A stretch of 64,000 nucleotides of DNA from Macrotis lagotis (GCF_037893015.1 NC_133661.1:228193157-228257156); one strand, 5' to 3'; shown: positions 44,161-55,705, counted from the stretch's first letter. The notes: generated by a model not told the origin, from the letters alone. Translations and numbers: made by a program.

Positions 44161-44204
44161 GAAAAATCTTACTGCTAGAAGGGATTGAAGAGATCATCTA
44201 ATCG

Positions 44205-44310
44205 AGGGGTTCTTAAACTGTTACTGTGTATAGGATCTCTAAGGAACCTCCCCCACCCTAAAAAAATTGAAGGAAAAGAAATGCTAAATTTCAGATAGAG
44301 GTTAGTAAAA
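44205..44310. repeat. Fragment of an old DNA-transposon-like element
   Basis: GAGGGGTTCTTAAACTGTTAC and TAGGATCTCTAAGGAACC resemble the left end of the family at 12037 and 34055. Confidence 0.35.
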
Positions 44311-44349
44311 TAAAGATCTAATTCTTCACCACCACTACCCCCATCCAGG

Positions 44350-44870
44350 TTTACCTATCCTCTGAAATCTTGATCTAAATCTGCACCCTGCTCCTATTTT
44401 ATAAAAAGGAAAACTGAGATCTAGAGAAAAGAAGTATTTTGTCCATGATCCTCAGGGTATGAGATAAAGAGGCCTTAGTCTTATTTAGCTCTCCCCTCCC
44501 TTCTCTTTTACCATAAGGTGGATTCATGAATAGGGAGGGGGGATTTATCCAATGTCATAATTTTCAGATAAAGAATCTTTGTTCTAATTCAATGCTTTTT
44601 CCCATTTTTACAGAGAGAGAAACTGAGGTCTAGAGAGAAGTGACTTGTCCAAGTTCACACAGTTGGAGCCACAACTGGAACTATCTCTTGTGATTCCCAG
44701 TTCATTTTTCTTTCTTTTACACTAAAGTGGCTGATTTTAGTGTGAACTTTTACATAGACTCATGTCTCAAATCCTAAGGAATATTTCCTATCATTTTAAA
44801 TAGGAGAACACTGACACCCATTGAAATGAAATGACTTTTCCCAGATTACTCAAGATGTCCCTTTGATTCC
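44350..44870 (-). repeat. Series of MIR-like SINE fragments, antisense
   Basis: Three cores occur: AAAGGAAAACTGAGATCTAG (about 44405), TTTTACAGAGAGAGAAACTGAGGTC (about 44605, with CCAAGTTCACACAGTTGG) and GGAGAACACTGACACCC (about 44803). Confidence 0.6.
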
Positions 44871-44949
44871 TGTGCTGATTGTCAAAATGGAACTGAAAAT
44901 ATATCTGTCAGAGAGGTCATCTTAAAGAATACAACTCTGTACTTGCAAC

Positions 44950-45270
44950 TTTTGTTGTTATTCATTTCTTTCAGTTGTGACCAACTCTTCATGACCCTAT
45001 TTCTGGTGTTCTTGGCAAAGAGACTGTTTTCTTCTCTATTTTACAGATGCAGAAACTGTGGCAAACAGGGTCAAACAACTTGCCAGGGTCACACAACTAG
45101 TAAGTGTCTGAGACTGAATTTGAACTCTGGTCTTCTTGATTGTTTAGGAAGACCAAAGTTTGAATCCCTCTTTTGACACAAGCTGTAGGACTCAGAGCAA
45201 ATTACTTAGAACTTCTCTTGAATTTGTATCTTCATCTACAAAATGAAGATAATTAATCTCATCTCTTGGC
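44950..45270. repeat. MAR1-like SINE (antisense) followed by a MIR-like piece (sense)
   Basis: 44950-45150 carries TTTCAGTTGTGACCAACTC, GTTCTTGGCAAAGAGACTG and GGTCACACAACTAGTAAGTG. From 45150 a sense MIR-like piece follows (TAGGACTCAGAGCAAATTAC, CTTCATCTACAAAATGAAG). The plus-strand frame at 44943-45176 is antisense SINE sequence. Confidence 0.75.
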
Positions 45271-45459
45271 AGCTTCACCCATTTCTACTAGTTTTGTCCT
45301 TTGGGGTCAAGCAGAATGAGTGTTACTTGTCTCCTACTTAGTAGCTAATGGAGAATTTAGAATTTGGGTTCTTGCCTTCTGCAGGTATCTCCAGCTTCTT
45401 TCAGCTATCTTGGTATGGTAGACCTCTCACCACTACCTCCCTGTATCATTCCATCCTTA

Positions 45460-45640
45460 TGCTGTCCTTTTCTCTGAATCTGTTACAGTTTATTCTTGTC
45501 TGATCTTGTCATATCCCCATTTAAGCAAAACATTCCAGATGTGATCTGACCACAGGACCAGTCTACTGTGGAATTGACTCCTTAGTTATGGACGCTCGAG
45601 TTGTTTTAGGTCACCCAAAGGACTGCCCTGGGGTTTACTA
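45460..45640. repeat. Ancient CR1/L3-class LINE-like fragment
   Basis: AACATTCCAGATGTGATCTG, ACCACAGGACCAGTCTACTG and GACTCCTTAGTTATGGACG resemble an old LINE segment I recall. The family is uncertain. Confidence 0.35.
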
Positions 45641-45889
45641 GCTAGATTTCCTTAAAAAAAGGACCATGCCTTATACTCACATCAGTCTGGTTCTCATTGA
45701 TCATTTGATCATTATTTGGACTTGGTTGCTTCAGAGTAAGTGTGAATAGCAATTGTTTTTGTTTGGGCCAGTAACCCTGATTTCTTCCTCTCCCAGATTG
45801 ATTTTTTTTTTTGGATTAGAGAAGAGAGGGAAGGAACGGCCTCTTTTCCTTTTCCTTCCCTCTTTTCTTACCTAGACTTAATCACTAAT

Positions 45890-46150
45890 TGGCATTGCTT
45901 CAGACAAATCAAGACCTGGGAAAGATCATAACTTAGGTCAAAATCTCCCCACTGCTTCCAGGACCATCTCCAGTCATCCTGACTTATAGCTAGCCACTGG
46001 TCCTAGATAGTTTCAGAGGAGAAAGTGAGGTTCCTGATATTGCACATACCTACCTCACTTAAATCCAATTCACTTGTAAGTCATGACATCACCTTCCTGG
46101 TGTCACTTCATGGTCCCTCTTTGAGAATGAAAATCAAACAATAACAGCAA
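45890..46150 (+). repeat. Composite SINE, second copy of the 3' body at 30905
   Basis: GACCATCTCCAGTCATCCTG, AGCCACTGGTCCTAGATAG, AGAGGAGAAAGTGAGG, TTAAATCCAATTCACTTG and TCCCTCTTTGAGAATGAA match the 3' body of the copy at 30905-31200. The tRNA head here is largely lost. Confidence 0.7.
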
Positions 46151-46159
46151 AGTCACCCA

Positions 46160-47850
46160 AAGGGCATATTATTTCTGCTGACACCATAACTACAATTAGA
46201 AATGGCATTTCCCACCCCCACTCCCCTTCTACAGTTGCTTCACTACTCAATGGTGCTTGAAAGATTGTTATAATCTTCCAAGGGTGATGGGTTGACCATC
46301 TCTGATTTATACATTCTACTCTCTTTGGATTAAGGAGCTGATCTGACTTAAGGATTAGTCTTGCCTTGTGTCTTCTCTTTCCTTAAATTCTTAGAGTTCA
46401 TTTGATTCAATTTGCCTAAGTTTGCATATTGTTCTGACATTTAATGGGGTAATTAGTGCTTTAGGTTTTGAGGAACTGTTTTGGGGTTTTTATTAATCAC
46501 CCTTGTGGTTGCATTGAGGAATTATGATGTGGTTATTTTGATAGTTTGATTCCATCTCCCTTCCCAACACTCCCCTACCCCCAATAATTTCCATATTTGT
46601 TGATTCTAACTTTCTAATAGCCTGAAGAAGACAAAAACAGAAGGTTTCATCTGTCCCCCAGCAGGCATTTCCAATTACCCAGACTCAGAGATTAACTCAC
46701 AGCAAATAGGACAGAGTTTGAGCTGTTTGAAGTTATTGGTAGTAAGACATTTTCTCTTCCCCTTACTGTAAACTAATTTGAGATGCTTTGTGACTGGTCC
46801 AACAGCCTTCGCTTTGTGAACTGATCAGACTCCTCCCTGAGAACATGAGAGGGCTTGGGGTGAGGGGAGGGATTTGCTTGGTTGGCTGAAGTAGTCACTG
46901 CTGAGGCAGGGGCCTGTTCAGCATGTTGAGCTTATGGGTTTTCTCCAGGAGGGCTGGTTATCAAGGTACATGGGAAAGGGGAAAAAAAAAAAAGATGCTT
47001 ATCTATATAATCCACTTCCTTAGGACAAGCACGGCATAATTTGTGCCTGGATTTTTTAATTAAGTGTTTTAAGAATGACTTGTGAAAAGAAATGTGAATG
47101 TTCCTGATGTCTATTGATGCTCAGGATTAAACACACAGTGATGAGCAATGAGGGGTTGATGGCTTGGCTCTCCTAAGATCTCCTCACTGCTCCCTCCTAG
47201 GTGCACCCAGAGACTGATGTGGGGTTCCCACCTATTCCCTGCTTTCTTCCTGTTGTGAGATAAGTTGTGATCACTTCGTGTTTACTGTCAATGGTGCCCT
47301 CTGCTTTGACTCTGACAGGAATAGAGAAACTTCTTGGTGCTGAGCAGGTTTCTCTTCGATGATTAGAGTGATTTTCCCTGATTCTACCATCCTTGGAACA
47401 GATTTCTGAGGCTACAAATAAAAAAGAAAGCAGCGATATCATTCTACCACTTTACTGGCATCCTGTGCTCTGACAATATAGTGAGTGAAAATACCTGTTA
47501 TTGCTGTAACTGCCATTTTTGCTTTTCCTAGGGTTGTGACTGTTTTGTGGTTGAAGGTGGAGACGGGCTGTGGATGCTGAGGTATGGGTGGGGGTGGGGG
47601 TGTGATGAGAGTAGTAGAGGGGAGAAGAAGAAGAAGAATCCATTTGGAAGGTTAATAGCAGAAGGATTCAGGTGGAATGGTAGACATCTGATCCGAATTT
47701 CTTAGAGATAAGGAAGAGATCCAATACCCAGCAGGTGAGCTACCTTTCTAATTCCATACTAGCTTGCTGTGACAGGCATTATTCACCTTTACTTTGATGG
47801 TATTTTAATCTTTATTTGCTTAAAAACTCACTTTGTGGAGGTAGTTGGAG
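46160..47850. other. Repeat-poor block
   Basis: No interspersed repeat is recognised over about 1.7 kb. Notable parts are 46760-47120 (mixed complex sequence with an ACATTCC-type motif, read GAATGTTCC, near 47096) and 47200-47460. Minus-strand frames of 81 and 63 codons have no domain. A regulatory role is possible but unproven. Confidence 0.4.
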
Positions 47851-47874
47851 ATGACACAGTTTGTTAAGGAAGAA

Positions 47875-48135
47875 AAAGAAAGGAAACAAGCATTAATGGA
47901 ACTTTTATTAAGGTCTAAGCTCTTTGCAATTATTATCTCATTTTGATCCTCACAACAACCCTGGAAAGGTAGGTTCTATTACTGTCTCTATTTTACAGTT
48001 GAGGAAATTGAGGTAAATAGAGGTTAAGTGACTTGCCCAGGGTCAGTCAGTTTTTAAGTGTCTGAGGCTGCATTTGAGCTTAGGTTTTAACTTCAGGCTC
48101 AGCATTCTATCAATTCTACCATTGAGCTACCTTTA
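47875..48135 (-). repeat. MIR-like SINE, antisense, near full length
   Basis: CTTTGCAATTATTATCTCATTTTGATCC, TTTTACAGTTGAGGAAATTGAGG, GACTTGCCCAGGGTCAG and GGCTGCATTTGAGCTTAGG are in antisense order. Confidence 0.82.
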
Positions 48136-48186
48136 AAAATCTTAACTTTTAAAAAAGCATTATCCTTTTAATACATGTAGGATGGG

Positions 48187-48425
48187 GAAGGCAGTTATGT
48201 GATGCAGTGGATAGAGCACCAGGCTTGCAGTTAGGAGGACCTGAGTCTGCCATCATATACTTAATAGCTGTGAGACTCTAGACAAGTCACTTAATCTTGT
48301 TTCCTCATCTGTAAAATGAGCTGGTGAAGAAAATGGCAAACTTTTCTAATATCTTTGTCAAGAAGACCTCAAATGGGGTTACCAGGAAGCAGACATGACT
48401 GAAACAACTGAACAACAACTATAAA
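48187..48425 (+). repeat. MAR1-like SINE
   Basis: GTGATGCAGTGGATAGAGCACC, GACTCTAGACAAGTCACTTAATC, CTCATCTGTAAAATGAGCTGG and GCAGACATGACTGAAACAACTGAAC are in sense order. Confidence 0.9.
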
Positions 48426-48479
48426 AATATATAGTATGGATAAAAGTATATACATATATACATAAACCGTATAAATAGA

Positions 48480-48830
48480 CTCAGAAAAGATATTTAAGGT
48501 TATTTATGCCAACCCTCTCATTTTGCACATAGGGTTAACTGGAAAAGGTAAGCCTGGAAAGGTTAAGGGACCTGTCCAAGGGAAAAATATATAACTGTAT
48601 AAAGGAATCTCAGAATCAAAAATGTAGATTTTTTTTTTGGGGGGGGAAGAAGCTCCTTAAAGGTCCTGTACAAATGTAACAACTTAAAGATGAGGAAACT
48701 GAAGACAAACAGGTTAATAACAGACCTTCCTACCCAGTTTTATTATATGCTTTACATGAATACATCCATATATACATACATGATACATATATGCATATAC
48801 ATCATTTACTATATAGAATACCTATATTTT
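48480..48830 (-). repeat. MIR-like fragments (antisense) and TA-rich tract
   Basis: CTCATTTTGCACATAGGGTTAAC at about 48520 and AAAGATGAGGAAACTGAAGAC at about 48687 are antisense MIR cores. A TA/CA-rich tract at 48755-48815 explains the short frame there. Confidence 0.5.
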
Positions 48831-48839
48831 CCCCTAGTG

Positions 48840-49660
48840 ATCCATATAACTCTCATGATTGAAACATTAGGAATAAATTGGAACTCTTCCTGAGGTTCTA
48901 AGATGTTTGTACAAAAGCAGAAATTTTTGAAATTTATACCAATATTATATTTTTATCCAAAGAAGAAAGAAATTATATGAACATATATTTAAAACTTAAA
49001 GATCTTTACTTTAGCAATCAAAAACATCTAGTTAAGGCTAATTAAAGCCAAAGTTCCTGAACTAATAGTAAGTGGAAACTGTGAAGTTTCCATGAACTCC
49101 CAATGCTCCAGTTTGTGGCTGTTTTAATATTTATATAATTTTCCCCCCTAGGGTTCCCACTACTTACTAAAATGGGTGTCACTTAGGGGCCATTAAGGAC
49201 TGAGGGAAAAAATGGTTGAAAAATAAGTAGACTATAGTGTCAGACTGAATTTTTTTTCTAGGTGATTATCTTGTGCCAGTAGTCAAAGATAGAGTTCTCT
49301 CCTCTCCTACCTTAAGAGAATGGGCTTATCACTAAAGCACTTAAGCCTCTAGGTCCCTATGAATGAAGTTTCCTAGCTTCTTTGTAGAGATGGGAGGATA
49401 TGTACAAATGCTATGCCAAGTCTTATGAGAGAACACGTCTCTGACACACGTGTTCACCAGAAGAGGGGAAACCCCAACGGCACAACGTGAGTTTACTAAC
49501 CTTAAAACTCTAAATAACCCTTTTCATGAAAACATAAAGACCCAGAAGTTCTCTAATTTAGGGGTAAATTTATTTACTGTTGGTTGATGTGGTAAGGAGT
49601 AAAATAAGATGTTCAAAGCACCATTATAGCAGATTGGGAGGTTTTGAAGAGAGAAGTTAT
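48840..49660. other. Non-coding stretch without a confident repeat
   Basis: No gene is visible. A short inverted repeat with E-box sequence occurs at 49431-49455. Confidence 0.45.
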
Positions 49661-49664
49661 GTAT

Positions 49665-50140
49665 TATCTAGGACACTTTAGTGGGTAAGAGATTAGAATC
49701 TGGAGACAGAGAAGATTCCATGTGCAAATTTTTCTTCAGATTTAGACTCTTAAAAGCTTCAATTTCCTCATCTGTAAAGTGGAAATAATACCTACTAGTC
49801 ATTATTGCTGTAAAGATTAAATGAAGTGATGTATGTAAAATTACTTTTCAAGTCTTATATAAAATGTTATGTAAATACTAATTATTATTATTATCATCAT
49901 CATCATCATCATTAGGGCAACTAAGTGGTATAGTAGATAGAACACTAGGCTTGGAATCAAGAAGACTCATCTTTCATGAGTTCAAATCTGACTTCAGATA
50001 CTTATTGGTTGTATGACCCCGGGCAAGTCACTTTACCCAATTTGTCTCAGTTTCCTAAAATGAACTGGAGAAGGAAATGGCACATCATTATCTTTGCCAA
50101 GAAAACCCCCAATGGGGTCAGACACAATTGAATTGAAACT
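49665..50140 (+). repeat. MIR-like SINE, (ATC)n tract, then MAR1-like SINE
   Basis: MIR: TTCAATTTCCTCATCTGTAAAGTGG with AAAGATTAAATGAAGTGATG (49665-49880). An ATT/ATC tract follows at about 49880-49912. MAR1 at 49913-50140: GTGGTATAGTAGATAGAACACTAGG, CCCGGGCAAGTCACTTTACCC, CTTTGCCAAGAAAACCCCC. Confidence 0.85.
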
Positions 50141-50229
50141 ATTATTATCTTTGTAATGGGTGAATGAATATAGTAATATCCAACAGTTAAAAAATCTTCA
50201 ATTTCTGATGGTTTTAAAAGAGGGAAGGA

Positions 50230-50465
50230 AAGAAATACTATATAGTTCCTACTATGTACTGGACACCACATTAAGTGCTTTTTACAAATATTATTTCATT
50301 TGATCCTCACAACCCTATGAGGTAGGTCCTATAATTACCCCCTTTCACAGTTGAGGAAACTGGGGCAAATGGAGATTAAGTAACTTTCTCAAGGTTGCAC
50401 AGTTACCAGAGGGTGGATTTTAACTTAGGTCTTCCTGATCTCAGATCCAGCATTCTGTTGGCCTA
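50230..50465 (-). repeat. MIR-like SINE, antisense, near full length
   Basis: CCTACTATGTACTGGACACC, TTATTTCATTTGATCCTCAC, TTTCACAGTTGAGGAAACTGG and GGTCTTCCTGATCTCAGATCC are in antisense order. Confidence 0.82.
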
Positions 50466-50789
50466 AATATATATCTTAGAGAGTTGTCCAAGGGCATCAA
50501 GAAGTTAAATGACTTCCCTTTGGGATCAAATAGTCAATTGAGCCTCAAATGGAACTCAGTTCTTCATGACCCTTAAGCAAACCCTCTGTCTTCTACTCCA
50601 TCTGCTGCTTATGTAAGAAAGCTCATGTAAGAGAAATTAGCTTGTTTTACAAATTCCTAAGCTAGTGGGAAGTATTCTTTAAATGTGGAGTTCCCTTCTG
50701 GGGGAATCACAGAACCACAAAATGACTGAATCTTAGAGCAGATCTAAATCAACCATACTTTGTAATATCCTTGTAAAGTGGTCATCTAG

Positions 50790-50985
50790 AGTGGGAGGTG
50801 TTAGATTATAACCCATAGCACTCCTAAGTGTACCTGAGCCAGATTAAAATGTAATGAGGAATTTTTTAATAAGATAAATGAAAATGCATTAAAACATAGA
50901 TAATATTAATGTGTCAACATGTGGTTTTCTATGTCAATATGTGGCCTGCAGTTTTTATTTCAGTTTGGCACATCTGATCTAATTT
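50790..50985 (-). mobile_element. hAT-like non-autonomous element, antisense
   Basis: It is the reverse complement of the element at 21168: AGATTAAAATGTAATGAGG, then AATGTGTCAACATGTGGTTTTC, GTCAATATGTGGCCTGCAG and GGCACATCTGATC. Its ends are more decayed than those of the 21-kb copy. Confidence 0.55.
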
Positions 50986-50999
50986 GGTCTTGATGACTT

Positions 51000-51690
51000 C
51001 CAGTGATGGAGACTCCTACCTCTTTAGATGGGCAGTAGGGAAAGAGGATATCAGAATTTATTGTTAATTCTTTCTAAACCTGGAGTCTTCGTCAAGGACT
51101 CTTGAAATTGAGAGGGCTGTTCTTGGTAAAGTTTTTGGAAGCTAGACGTCAGCAGTTGGAAAGAGGGAACTAAAAAGAGATTCATCCCAGTTTGGCAAAG
51201 CATAGGCTATCATGCTCAAAGACCTGGGTCTTCTATGACATAAGGAAAATCTTGGTGGCCTTCCTTTGGTGAAAACTGCACTTAGGGAGATTTGCTTGAC
51301 AAAAAGAGACCTGGAGTCTCTATGAACTCTGGGGATAATATTGTTCAATAAAAGTTTGTTTTTCTAAGGATTCTATTTTGGATTGTATCTTTTCAAGATA
51401 CTTAAGCAAAAAATGGCCATTAATTTTGTAAGCTATCTGGTTGCTTGGGCAAGGGGATCAGACAGTGATTCTCTAAGCTTTTGTAGGGCAAGAGCTATAA
51501 CCAGAGAAGTAGAAATTTCCCAAGTGAAATAAAGACCTTTGTGATTAACACAAGGGTTACTGGAAAATAGGGAGTTTTGGTTAAAGTTTTATGAACCAAT
51601 AAGGGGAAGTAGTTATAAGTCCTAGACTTACCCTTATTTGCATAAAACTGTGGCTCTTCAGTCAAAAATTTGACATGTGACTCCTTTGGA
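51000..51690. other. Non-coding stretch
   Basis: No gene or clear repeat is visible. The 68-codon minus frame at 51142-51348 has no recognised domain. Confidence 0.4.
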
Positions 51691-51699
51691 AAATTGAAC

Positions 51700-51895
51700 T
51701 GTCTCTACTGATATTAGCCCTCTGATTCTTCTGTACTATCCTCTTCTTCTGAAGAGTTACACAGTTATCTGCTTTGTTATTGAATTCATGGAGGTCCAGG
51801 ACACCTTGTAGTCCCACATTTAGACCATAAGCCCTTTGAGAGCAGAGACTTAAATTTTTTATTTTTTAATCCCTAGATCCTAATATTTGCTTGTG
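51700..51895 (+). repeat. L2 LINE 3' end fragment
   Basis: TAGACCATAAGCCCTTTGAGAGCAGAGAC with the following CTAGATCCTAATATTTGC is the L2 terminus layout. Confidence 0.55.
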
Positions 51896-51967
51896 AGATT
51901 AAACAGGTCATATTGGAGATAGTTGGTGGCCTATTTACTCACTGGCATGGTTAAAAACAAACAACAA

Positions 51968-52222
51968 AAAAGCCAAGTGGCTCAGTGAATGGAGCCTGGA
52001 GTCAGGAAGACTTATTTTGGTGAATTCGAATCCAGTTCTGAAACTTCCTAGCTGTGTGACTGTGAACAAGTCACTTAAGCTGGTTTGCCTCAGTTCCTCA
52101 TGTGTAAAATGATTTGGAGAAGAAAAAGAAAAGCAAACCACTCCAGTATCTTTGTCAAGAAAATCCTCAAAGGGGTTGTATAGAGTTGGGTATAACTGAA
52201 ACGGGACTAAATAACAACAAAA
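51968..52222 (+). repeat. MAR1-like SINE
   Basis: GAGTCAGGAAGACTTATTTTGG, CTAGCTGTGTGACTGTGAAC, AGCAAACCACTCCAGTATC, TTTGTCAAGAAAATCC and GGTATAACTGAAACGGGAC are in sense order. Confidence 0.88.
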
Positions 52223-52429
52223 ATACTGACTAGGTTTCTGAATTCCCCCCCCTCCCCCCCGCATTTTCCAGGACACCAAGAAGACTAAATGTGTTTATTG
52301 TTCCTGGAACATTTTGGTCAAAAAGGAGAAAAGGGTGAGGCAAATATGTTTAGGGCATATTTGACCAGACCTGTGATTTCATTCATGGAGGAAGTTCCCT
52401 TTACCCTTCAGAGACTCTGCAACTTTATA

Positions 52430-52700
52430 ACCTTAGAAAGTTTCCAGAAGTTCAGGGAAGTATAACAATTTGCTCAAGATCACAGTCAAAGTGTATCAAA
52501 GGTGCCACTCGAACCCAGATCTTTTTACCTTGAGGCTAGCTTTCTGTCCACTAACCCAGACTTCCTTTCTCTTTAGATTATATGCGCATATATATATATA
52601 TATATATATTTATCATATATTATCACATTTATTTAATGTATTTATATGCTGTACTTATATTTTATATATTTATAAATATTAAATAAATATATTTAATGTG
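52430..52700 (-). repeat. MIR-like SINE (antisense) and (TA)n tract
   Basis: CAATTTGCTCAAGATCACAG, CCACTCGAACCCAGATC and TCTGTCCACTAACCCAGAC are the antisense MIR (52430-52565). A TATA-rich tract follows at about 52585-52700. Confidence 0.65.
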
Positions 52701-52709
52701 CTCTATTTA

Positions 52710-53860
52710 TGTATATTTTATTAAGCTATATATTCCTCATTTGCACAAATCAGTAAGTATGTTTTAAAACTAAATATTTGCCAAGTGTAAGTTTTCTTCA
52801 TGTTAAATTATGGATGACAAACTTGACAGCATTCTATTGGATTTGAGGATATTTCATTTTTGAGTGACCTGCCATTTATTAGACTTTATTTGCTCGTGAA
52901 ATCCATTTCCAATTCAGACTGTATCTACTTTGGGATCGCTCACCAGAAATCTATTCCCAAGTTTCTTCTTATTTTAGCTAAATATCTGTAGCTCAGCACC
53001 TTTCCCATGGTAGCTGATCTAATCATTACCCTATCACTTATCATTCTTCATTTCCTTTGCTGTCGCTGTCGAACTGAATGACTGGCACATGGGTTGACAT
53101 TCAGAAGTATTGGGTAAATCCCCTCACCCCAATCACCTTTTCTTTTCACCCTGGAAAAAAGAGTATTTCATAAATTCTATGGTTTTTGCTGATCACAGCT
53201 AGGGTTTAGAGCCATCCTAGTGGTCATTCTGCCTTCTCTCATGTGCCAGGCTGGCAGCACAGGTCTACTCAATAGTAATAATTGTAAACATCTTATAAAG
53301 TCACAGTCCAGAGCAATTACACTTATTGCATGGTTATAGATGGCCTGCCAAACCCAGTATGCTTTTGTCCCCTCACTGGGGTGCCTTCCTGATATTAGAA
53401 GCTTGATTTTTGGTTTTGCCTGGGGCCAGCTGGCAAGAAGACTCCAACTTGTCATCACAGAAATAAAATTTGTCACCTCTGTGTTCCTAACCCCTGTTCT
53501 CTCATGTTTAACCAGCACTTTGAATTGATATAAACATGTCAGGTTTCTATTTTTATTTCCTAATTAATTCTAAAAAAAGAACAGAAGATGAGCCTAATGA
53601 TATAAAAGGGATAGGGCTAGGTAGAGCCAAAAGACACATTTTTATCTTTGCTTTAAAAAGCATTTAATTGAATGAAGCTTGAAAGTGTGTTAACCAATTT
53701 CAAAAATACCTTAGAGTGTTGGTAATTTTCATTCTTAGAACTTCCCTTAAGAATGACCTGGATTTTTGGCCATGTCTGCTCTTAACAAATATGAAGACAT
53801 CAGCAGTTTAACCCTTTATTAAAATAAGGGATTGAGTAATTCAATACATGGTTTTGGTGA
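52710..53860. other. Repeat-poor non-coding stretch
   Basis: No interspersed repeat is recognised. A 113-codon minus frame at 53177-53518 shows no known motif and low plausibility. The segment at 53260-53480 is complex and could be an old conserved or exapted element. Confidence 0.35.
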
Positions 53861-53869
53861 AAAGCAAGT

Positions 53870-54330
53870 ACTGGAGTAGAAAGAGTCCTGGATGTGGGGA
53901 TCCTAGATTCAAAGATGACATTGCTATTTAATAATGTTTGTGACTTTGGTCAGTCACTTCATTTTTCTGAATCTCTTCCCTCATCTGTCAAGTGAAGGGT
54001 CAAGCCATCTAAATGTCTTAGTCTTGGAGGATGGGCCAAGGAGACAATCCTGCCTCATACTCTTTATTGGCTGTGTAACCTTGGTTTGTGTAAACCACTT
54101 AACCTCCCTAAGCATTGGTTTCTTCATCTGTAAAATGGGAATGTCAATGGCCCCCAAATTCATAGAGAATAATAAAAGCACAATCTAAATAAATGTAAAA
54201 TGTAAGTCTGTAAAATGAGGATAATAATATCTCTCTAAAATGGTTGTTGGGAGGATCAAATGAAATAATGTATAGCAAGCATTTTGAAAACTTTAAGATG
54301 CTGTATAGATATTATTATTAATTATGAGGT
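53870..54330 (+). repeat. Overlapping MIR-like SINEs
   Basis: Two sense copies run together: GTGACTTTGGTCAGTCACTTC with CCCTCATCTGTCAAGTG, then CTGTGTAACCTTGGTTTGTG, TTCTTCATCTGTAAAATGGG and GGGAGGATCAAATGAAATAATG. Confidence 0.75.
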
Positions 54331-54504
54331 GATTCCTAAAGTCCTTTCTGGGTCTACGTTGTATACTTTTATGCATTTTTTCCAAATTAATAAAATTTCC
54401 CTTTTTCAGCACTAAAACTATTTTTATATGAACTATTTTGGGTGAAAAATCTTCCTAAAATAGATAACACAGAAATGGTACAAAAACAACTTGGAATTAT
54501 GCAA

Positions 54505-54852
54505 GAAAGTAACTAGGATTTATTTAATACTTTAAAGTTCTAAAAGTGCTTAAAATATTACTTCATTTAATCATCATAACAGCCATTTAAAATAGGTACT
54601 ATTTGTTTAGTTGTATCAATTGTGTCTCACTCTGTGACCTTGTTTCAGGTTTTCTTAGCAAAGATATTGGAGTGGGTTTCCATTTCCTTATCCAGTTCAT
54701 TTTACAGATGAGAAAAATGAGAAAAACAAAGATAAAGTGACCTATAGGGTCACACAGCTAGAAAGTGACTGAGGCTAGATTTGAACTTGGGAAAATGAAT
54801 TTTCTTAACTCTAGGTCCAGTACTCAATCCACAATGCCAACTAGCTACCCTG
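54505..54852 (-). repeat. MIR-like piece then MAR1-like SINE, both antisense
   Basis: GTGCTTAAAATATTACTTCATTTAATCATC marks the MIR part. MAR1 follows at about 54605: GTATCAATTGTGTCTCAC, CAGGTTTTCTTAGCAAAG, TTTTACAGATGAGAAAAATG and GGTCACACAGCTAGAAAGTG. Confidence 0.82.
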
Positions 54853-54904
54853 AAGCTATGTTGTATACCTTTTATATATACCTATCTTGTTTGCTAATTA
54901 CTTG

Positions 54905-55170
54905 CTTTCTGTTGTCTTTCATTCTCTAAGAAGACTAAAATGATATCACTGTGTTGGAGTCGGTGTGCAGTGGGTCCAGCTGTGATTGATCCAACCATTA
55001 TGAGCTTGGAAGACTCTGCCACAGTCTAACACAGTCTTTCTGTATATTGTCTCTCTTGTTAGAATGTAAGCTTCTTGAAGATAAAGACTTGTACTTTGGC
55101 CTTCAAGTCCCTGGTCCCTAAGCATAGTATCTGGTATTCAGTAGGCACTTAGGAAATGCTTGTAGGTTGG
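54905..55170 (+). repeat. Marsupial SINE-like body followed by an L2 terminus
   Basis: 54905-55030 (AAGAAGACTAAAATGATATCAC, GGTCCAGCTGTGATTGATCC, AGCTTGGAAGACTCTGCC) resembles a marsupial SINE body I recall. 55040-55170 is an L2 terminus (AATGTAAGCTTCTTGAAGATAAAG, AGTAGGCACTTAGGAAATGC). Confidence 0.5.
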
Positions 55171-55379
55171 TTGATCATAAGAATTCTGAGAAGCTCACAG
55201 ACACTTGTATGATGCAAGATGAAGAAAGGAGAACTAGAAAATCAAATAACACTACAACATCAGTCATCAGATTAAAGAAAATGACTAATCTTAGAGAATC
55301 AAAAGGAGATTGTGGGCTTGGATGAGGGATCAGAATATTGAATAAATTGTTATGTACATTTTTTTGACTCTACCTATTT

Positions 55380-55705
55380 GATCAGTAAGCATTTATTAAA
55401 TGTCTACCATATTCATATAGCTAGTAGGTGGTGCAGTGGATAGAGCATAGGGCCTTGATGTCAGGAAGACCTGAATTAAAACCCAACCTCAGAGGCTTAT
55501 TAGCTAGCTGTGTGATTCTGATAGACCATTTAACACTGCCTCAGTTTCCTCATCTGTAAAATGAATTGGAAACAGAAATGGCAAACCACTCTAGCATCTT
55601 TAATAAGACCCTATACTGAAACAACTTTACAATAATGTTCTAGACACTATGCTACTAGTAAGCACTTGGGATACAAAAAAGCCAGTCCCTACCTTTAAAT
55701 TTTCA
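55380..55705 (-). repeat. L2 terminus (antisense) split by a sense MAR1-like SINE
   Basis: AGTAAGCATTTATTAAATGTC before and CACTATGCTACTAGTAAGC, GGGATACAAAAAAGCCAGTCC after are the two halves of an antisense L2. The MAR1 between them (about 55415-55625) has GGTGGTGCAGTGGATAGAGC and CTCATCTGTAAAATGAATTGG. Confidence 0.78.

Noticed and set aside
51935..52279. 114-codon minus frame
   Set aside because: It is the antisense of a MAR1-like SINE.
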